From: Plumapathes pennacea
Taxonomy: Eukaryota; Cnidaria; Anthozoa; Antipatharia; Myriopathidae
Reading direction: 5' to 3'
Assembly (NCBI GenBank): GCA_964036295.1
Contig: OZ038463.1
Span: 9,663,274 to 9,727,273 of the forward strand
DNA length: 64,000 bases
A program made the position numbers and the translations under genes. Each line of letters begins with the position of its first letter. Position 1 is the first letter of the stretch. A model generated the notes under the pieces. That model was not told where the DNA came from. It did no database searches and saw nothing but the letters and a program-made list of their open reading frames with translations. This document shows, piece by piece, positions 59,201-64,000 of the stretch.

Positions 59201-62200
59201 CTTTCCAGCATCATCTTGGGCACATAGACTTGTGTTTTCTCGTTCCGCATTGTTATTGATGTCTGACAGATTATTGTTCGTTTCTGAGGTGGATCGATTC
59301 TCTGCGCCACCGTCTTCCTCGGCTGTTTCCGCGGGGATCCTGTGAATGTATTCTATTTCTGATTTAACTTCATTATCACCTGTTGTGCCAACAGTGCCTG
59401 AACTTTGGTTCAATACGGAAACGTCTTGGTAGGATGGCGAAACTAAATTCTGATCACAGTCGTCTGTCGCATCGGTGAAAATGCCTACTGCTTCGTTGCG
59501 TTCAATCGCACGTTTTCTTCTTTCCTCAGAGAACAAGCTGGTCACCTCAGCATTTGTATCCGTGGTTTCATTGTTAGGTGAATTGAGATTTTTCGGCTTC
59601 TCCTTCTCCTGCTCTGCTTCCTTCTCTCCCAGCTCCTCCATTCTTGTCTTTTCCCCATCTGTGTTGGCCAAGTTTGCGGTATTTTTGTCTGGGGATGTCA
59701 GTTGTTCGTATTCCCTAAATCCAACTCTCATTCGGTCTGATGACTCACAGTCATCTTCAGCCGGTTTTCTTCTTTCCTCGTTTACAGAGAACAAGCTGGT
59801 CACCTCAGCATTGGTATCCGTGGTTTCATTGTTAGGTGAATTGAGATTTTTCGGCTTTTCCTTCTCCTGCTCTGTTTCCTTCTCTTCCAGCTCCTCCATT
59901 CTTGTCTTTTCCCCATCTGTGTTGGCCAAGGTTGCAGTATTTTTGTCTGGGGATGTCAGTTGTTCGTATTCCCTAAATCCAACGCTCATCCGGTCTGATG
60001 GCTTACAGACATCTTCAGCTATCAATTGAGATCTCTCGACCATTGGCTGTTCAGATGTTGGATGCAGGGGCTTCATTCCAGTGTGCAAAGAGCACAGGCG
60101 TCCTTTGACTTCCGGCATAGCCTTTTCTTTTGCAAAACTCTCCATCTTCGGCTCTGATTTTTCTTCCCGGGAACTACTTAATGTTTTGTCACCTTCATTG
60201 GAATCTTGGGGACTTTCTTCTTGATGCTTTTTGCGAGTCTCGTTGGGTTCTGAGGTTTTTTGCTGGCCATCTATTAACTTCCCTTTTACTGAAGAAATAA
60301 CAGGAGTTTCAAAACTGAAAACATCACTTATCTCTTTTGCATCTTGTGTGCTTAGCGCTGCTCTTCCATTATCTTCTGTCTTTGGTGCTCTCCACATTGT
60401 AAAGTCATCTGCAAAAAAGTTTTCGAGGTCAATGTAACAAGACTTGTAACCTTGACGGTAAAATTCCGTCATCATAGTTGATGTCTTGGTTCTTTTTAAC
60501 TCGTCTGTCGACGCAGCTGTGTATGTCTAATGCCGTGAGGTAGATCGTAGAGGGACTGCTCGTAGTATGCATTTTCAGTCGTAGAAAACAAGCTGCAACT
60601 AGACATACCCGTGGTTTAAGAATTTAAGAATAAACACCATGATTCATAAAGGTTGGATCATGTGCATAATAAGGGTTTATGCCTCACTCAGAAATGTGCC
60701 CTCCATTTTGGACCAATACATGACGTTGCAATATTTTTTTTTAGTTCAGCCATGTGCGTTGCAGCTTCACACAATAGTTCAAGGCAATCTTTTAGTTACC
60801 TGTGAGTTGTCTCCTCGTTGTGTCTTGGAACTCATACGCACATTCAGGACTGGTAGCTGCACTGGAGTGTTTACTGGTTGGTGATTGGGCAGAATCGTTG
60901 TCAGAGTTTCGGTGCGCCAGAAGTTGATAGGGTTGGTTGTGCACTGCTTCGTCCTTCGAACCAACTGACTCTGTTTTGTGAAAGTTAAAACTTCATGAGC
61001 TTTATCTCATTATTTTCAGTGCGAGGTCTATTCTAAAGCATTTACAACGTCCCGTGTAAAAAGCAGTTAATGAAATGTGACGAGCAAGGTCAATCAAGGG
61101 ACTGTTCATTCACTATTGTTCATTCATGTCCTCGAGTGAAACAATGCCATGCCTCAGTATTTTACCGGGATGACGAAACGTACCTTGTCTAGTGGCGGTT
61201 TTTAACTGCATAGAGATTGGCCCACCTTATGTATGCTCTATTCATGTTAGCTAAAACTCGCCACGTAATGGCGAGACATGTCAGGCTCAAGACCCACTGT
61301 TGTCCGATACTTGTCTAACTATAAAAGCAGCTGAACAATCGTCATGTACAGTACATTTCATAGCAGCCTTACTTGGTACGCTTGTTGCAACGTTTTGCGA
61401 ATTCCCCACCCTCCCTCCCTTTGGAGTGGTGCCTTGCTTTGTTTGATTCTCAATAAACTGGGTCACTTCCCTTTGTTTGCGGTTAAGTCTGCGCAGCGAC
61501 TAATTCCCCCAAGCTTTTGGGCATAATTTAATGCACACCTGCCAATACTCTTGTCTGATCCAGCACGTGCTGACCTATGGTCTCAGCTCGTAGTGCCGGG
61601 GAGATAAGTGAGGCTCTGCCATAAAATCAAGACCTACCAATACGCTTGTTCGATCCCCAAGCTAATGGGGAGATAAGTGAGGTTTCAAAAGGGTCGCGCA
61701 ACCGGAAGTCGCCTTAGCTAGATATACCGCAGGGCAGTGCATCCCCCTTACGCCAATATGTGTCTCGTCTTGATATCATAAGGAAAAGTGACATTAATAG
61801 AGTAATTTCTGACTGAGAGTGAAAACTCAATGCTACATTATTTCACTCATATATAATTTGGTCAGTTTTTTCTCTCTTACTACGCCTAAATCATGTGCCA
61901 GCTTCTTACTGCTTTTTCATGTTGTTGCTGAATGATGTTTATTACCTGTAGACATTTTTTGGAACCACATCCTGCTGAATTTAAATCCGTCTCCATAGGG
62001 AAGAGATGGCTGTATTTCCTACGAAAACGAAACTAGTATAAACTCTGTCGCACATTTACATCCGCGTATGAAACGCATAACATAGAGATATAGATAGGTT
62101 ATTACAACCTGACTTGCAGTCAAACTACTGAATTAAAAACATTCAACGAAATAAAATATTTAATATAGTAAATTTATTACAAAGGAATACTAAAATAACG

Positions 62201-62874
62201 AAGTTATGTGATGGTGTAAGCTAAGTGACAGATCACTGATATTATACATGGTAAGAAGAGAAAACCGCTAGGCAGTGATAGCACTTAAATAAAAAATACA
62301 CTTAAGCATATTAAGATACTGCATAGATCCGACTATGCGTATACGCTGAACACTATATGTGATTTGCGCCTTCCCGAGAAACTCATTCGAAAGGCCACTT
62401 GATCATATTCTCATCTGGGTTGGCTTTGCCGTTGCATCAACTGTACTGAAAGTGCTGGGTGCGCAGATAACCACAATGCTTGTGAACGGACACACAAAAC
62501 CTAAGCAATCGCAGGTCGATTACCTCGGCAGTCATCCGAGAACAACCTGATCATTGGATTACTCGCAAACCGATGATGATAAACCATAAACCGATGATGG
62601 AATACATGAACATTGCCACCGATTGGAAATTGCTTACCTTTATCAGAGCATTCTTTAACTCCTCTTCATTCATCATATCAAGTGTTTCGTCCTGGGGTCG
62701 AAAACAAAGAAATCCGATATTGGAGCCGTTTTGGGTACGGGTGGGACGAAACAAACGAGATAGGCAAACCTGAAGGTGGTTTTCCATGAAGAAAGGCTTG
62801 AGGTGCATCAACTTTGCTTCTTTAAGAGTGGCAAACACTCGAGCATAGTCCTCGTCCGCCTCCTGGAAGGCCAT
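51871..62874 (-). CDS. SAMD9: SAMD9-like protein: SAM-like, AlbA_2 and STAND-type NTPase
   Basis: Nine coding exons: 62770-62874, 62638-62691, 61946-62018, 60800-60970, 59065-60408, 58220-58648, 57179-57880, 56641-56661 and 51871-56240. All join in phase to 7,269 nt (2,422 residues); vertebrate SAMD9 is near 1,590. SAMD9/SAMD9L are cytoplasmic antiviral and growth-restricting proteins; their AlbA_2 domain is linked to tRNA cleavage and translation shut-off. Order seen: SAM-like helices (1-77), disordered insert (about 78-720), AlbA_2 domain (about 745-900, VVEFKSI), a FDYILIANKLP segment, P-loop NTPase (about 1,305, TGSGATTL; Walker-B-like VLVLVDN near 1,365), helical repeat region, and FYLGFTVAGPYAFDPLD near 2,150. 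The size difference is mostly the insert and a C-terminal extension. A TTTTGTTCAG acceptor lies just before the ATG, so a 5' UTR exon is likely upstream. Confidence 0.88.
56641..56661 (-). CDS. SAMD9: SAMD9-like 21-nt microexon
   Basis: Twenty-one bases between CCCTTTTTTCAG and GTAAGT, phase 1 on both sides, adding the residues GVPNFIA without changing the frame. The flanking exons (57179 end and 56240 start) also join in phase if it is skipped. It is therefore either a constitutive microexon or an optional one. Confidence 0.7.
57010..57135 (+). repeat. C-rich dispersed repeat, copy 2
   Basis: GTCTACACGTAACTGAGTGA, CCTTCTCTCAT and CCCATCCCCCCA match the segment at 29,290-29,405. It lies in the intron between the AlbA_2 exon and the microexon of the SAMD9-like gene. 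Confidence 0.6.
57179..58648 (-). CDS. SAMD9: SAMD9-like exons 6-7 (linker and AlbA_2/Schlafen-type domain)
   Basis: Exons 58220-58648 and 57179-57880. The first is a charged linker. The second carries the AlbA_2 domain: ILDEEENRVVEFKSI, then KAKKFICGCLNSAE, GVMYFGIADGDD, RRGEVLGLDVEDSM, LRLEFVPV-like strands and IYYSKKWEGKPL. The EFK triad and GVMYFGI strand are hallmarks of the Schlafen/SAMD9 AlbA_2 fold, which in SAMD9 binds nucleic acid and is tied to tRNA cleavage. Both donors and acceptors are canonical and phase 1. Confidence 0.88.
59065..60408 (-). CDS. SAMD9: SAMD9-like exon 5 (low-complexity insert with a duplicated 86-codon unit)
   Basis: This 1,344-nt exon follows the acceptor TTTTTTGCAG and encodes about 448 residues rich in Glu, Lys, Ser, Thr and Asn, predicted to be disordered. 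Two copies of a 258-bp unit lie head to tail on the plus-strand map at about 59,507-59,764 and 59,765-60,022. Each encodes SDRM(S/R)VGFREYEQLTSP, EKPKNLNSPNNETTD and AEVTSLFS. Unspliced reading upstream gives an in-frame ATG at 60,475, so an alternative shorter protein starting here is possible. No vertebrate SAMD9 counterpart of this exon is known to me. Confidence 0.75.
59507..60022 (-). repeat. Two 258-bp tandem units inside the SAMD9-like coding exon
   Basis: The segment from AGAGAACAAGCTGGTCACCT recurs exactly 258 bases later and the copies are nearly identical. 258 is a multiple of three, so the frame is preserved. The unit encodes 86 residues. Confidence 0.9.
60800..60970 (-). CDS. SAMD9: SAMD9-like exon 4 (disordered linker)
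   Basis: A 171-nt exon between a CACAAAACAG acceptor and a GTAACT donor, phase 1 at both ends. It encodes a Ser/Thr/Asp-rich polar segment (SVGSKDEAVHNQPYQLL, SDNDSAQSPTSKHSS) with no recognisable domain. It keeps the frame from exon 3 into the large insert exon. Confidence 0.6.
61946..62874 (-). CDS. SAMD9: SAMD9-like exons 1-3 (SAM-like N-terminus)
   Basis: Exons 62770-62874 (35 codons), 62638-62691 (18 codons, phase 0 at both ends) and 61946-62018. The joined reading contains LKEAKLMHLKPFFMENHLQ, then ETLDMMNEEELKNALIK, then SLPYGDGFKFSRMWFQKM. The spacing of hydrophobic residues and the EEEL helix resemble a sterile alpha motif, the protein-interaction domain that opens SAMD9. The match is by pattern only. 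The exons are small and were placed by splice signals and phase, so one border could be wrong. Confidence 0.65.
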
Positions 62875-64000
62875 TTTGACCTGAACAAAACACGAAATAA
62901 AATACCTTAGACTCCAGCTTCACTCCGAAGTTGCAGTTTTATTAGTATCATACTGTAGTCGGCTAGTACAGTTTTTTATTGCGCGAAAACCGAGTTTTGC
63001 CACGAGAAAGCCAAAGACTGAACAGGGAACATTGTGACTTATCTACTACACAACCAAAACGGTATTTCCAGATGATTCTAAATGAACAAAACAAGTACTA
63101 AATCACTAACGTATGTGTCCAACATTTTTCTTCAGTAAAAGAGGCCAACATTTTGGTTATCTGGATGTCGTATGATATAAAAAAATCTGTGTTCTATATC
63201 AACTTCCAGGCTCGGGTTAAACGTCGATCTTAGCATGCGTGGAACTCAATGCAAATTACCTCAAACAGTGCAGTAGAGCTAAGATCGACGTTTAACCCGG
63301 GTCTTGGATACAATAAACTATTCAGAACACAAATAGCTCACAAGGCATGTGTTTCAATTCTGCATCCCCAATGAATGGTTTAATAGCCTCAGATCGTATC
63401 ATAGTATTGGTGCACTGCATGTCTACTTTCAACCAAATTAATATGCATCGACAAAATTGATTTCAAAACATTCAACGAACCAAAACACTGGGTGGCTATC
63501 AATCAATCGCTTTCGCTTTTGCTTTTCATTTTGCTCCCGTTCTTTTGGAGATCCGCTGTTTTCACAACTTACTTTAAATTACAGTGTTACTCATGTTGCA
63601 CCTTTTTTTTTCTACAGCGCCGCAGATAAAAAAAATTTCCCCATGAATGCGCGGAAGCTTGAAAGCTTGTTAAATCGGTATTTCAGCCGTACTCGACCCG
63701 ATCCAAAGTCAACTGGTGTCTTGTTTAAATGTTAAAGTGTGTATAAACAGTGAGCTCGTCAGTATTGGAAAAGGCCTCCTCGACAGTCAGGAGACGTGCA
63801 TAACATTTGATACAACAACCTTGGGAATTTGAATTCTGAAATAGTCACGCTCTTGACCTGATAACTGGTATCACACCATCTTTAAGTTCAGGGAGCTTTA
63901 TAAGCAAACCAAGAAGACGACGGCAACGAGGGGAGCCGAGAAAAAAATCATTCCTTACGTCTTTGTGACTTTGCGCCTATTCTGAAGTTTCTCAATTTGT
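62875..64000. other. Upstream region of the SAMD9-like gene
   Basis: The first bases hold a probable 5' UTR acceptor (TTTTGTTCAG). A perfect-armed hairpin element lies at 63,206-63,307. No conserved coding exon is visible to the right edge, and no promoter motif is convincing. Confidence 0.5.
63206..63307. mobile_element. Palindromic MITE-like element, family A, second copy
   Basis: Arms CGGGTTAAACGTCGATCTTA and its inverse TAAGATCGACGTTTAACCCG are perfect. The loop carries GGAACTCAATGCAAATTACC, shared with the element at 1,957-2,079. Confidence 0.75.

Noticed and set aside
59475..60029. 184-codon plus-strand frame
   Set aside because: It lies antisense to the SAMD9-like insert exon; its Ser/Phe-rich content mirrors the Glu/Lys-rich sense strand and it has no domain.

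Overview
This window is eukaryotic nuclear DNA, and it reads as a cnidarian, most likely an anthozoan such as a coral or sea anemone. The reasons are AT-rich sequence, introns of a few hundred bases with GT-AG borders, animal-only gene families (CNOT1, a furin-like convertase, a tandem-doublecortin protein, SAMD9), a large SAMD9-like gene of the kind many invertebrates carry, and a high density of short inverted-repeat elements. The taxonomic call is inference; no species marker is visible.

Layout, left to right. 338-27,000 (minus strand): 48 phase-consistent coding exons of CNOT1, the scaffold of the CCR4-NOT deadenylase. The start codon is present but the C-terminal NOT1 domain lies beyond the left edge. 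27,001-27,351: a compact divergent promoter. 27,352-27,858 (plus): intronless ARPC4, a subunit of the Arp2/3 actin nucleator. 31,100-36,690 (minus): a five-exon membrane-anchored furin-like proprotein convertase with an intact catalytic triad. 40,079-42,712 (minus): a three-exon gene for a 501-residue protein I do not recognise. 44,718-46,511 (minus): a single-coding-exon protein with two doublecortin domains and an acidic tail (DCDC2-like). 51,871-62,874 (minus): a nine-coding-exon SAMD9-like gene for a 2,422-residue protein with a SAM-like start, an AlbA_2/Schlafen-type domain, a P-loop STAND-type NTPase region and a long C-terminal half. It contains a 21-nt microexon and a recently duplicated 86-codon repeat.

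The genes do not form an operon-like unit. CNOT1 and ARPC4 are housekeeping genes sharing one head-to-head promoter. The SAMD9-like gene is the innate-immunity candidate and the most unusual locus. Introns and intergenic stretches hold several non-autonomous element families (short inverted-repeat elements, tRNA-like SINE heads), microsatellites, and short motifs resembling the hammerhead-ribozyme core known from Penelope-like elements. Exon borders were assigned by eye from splice sites, reading phase and remembered family similarity, without any alignment program.
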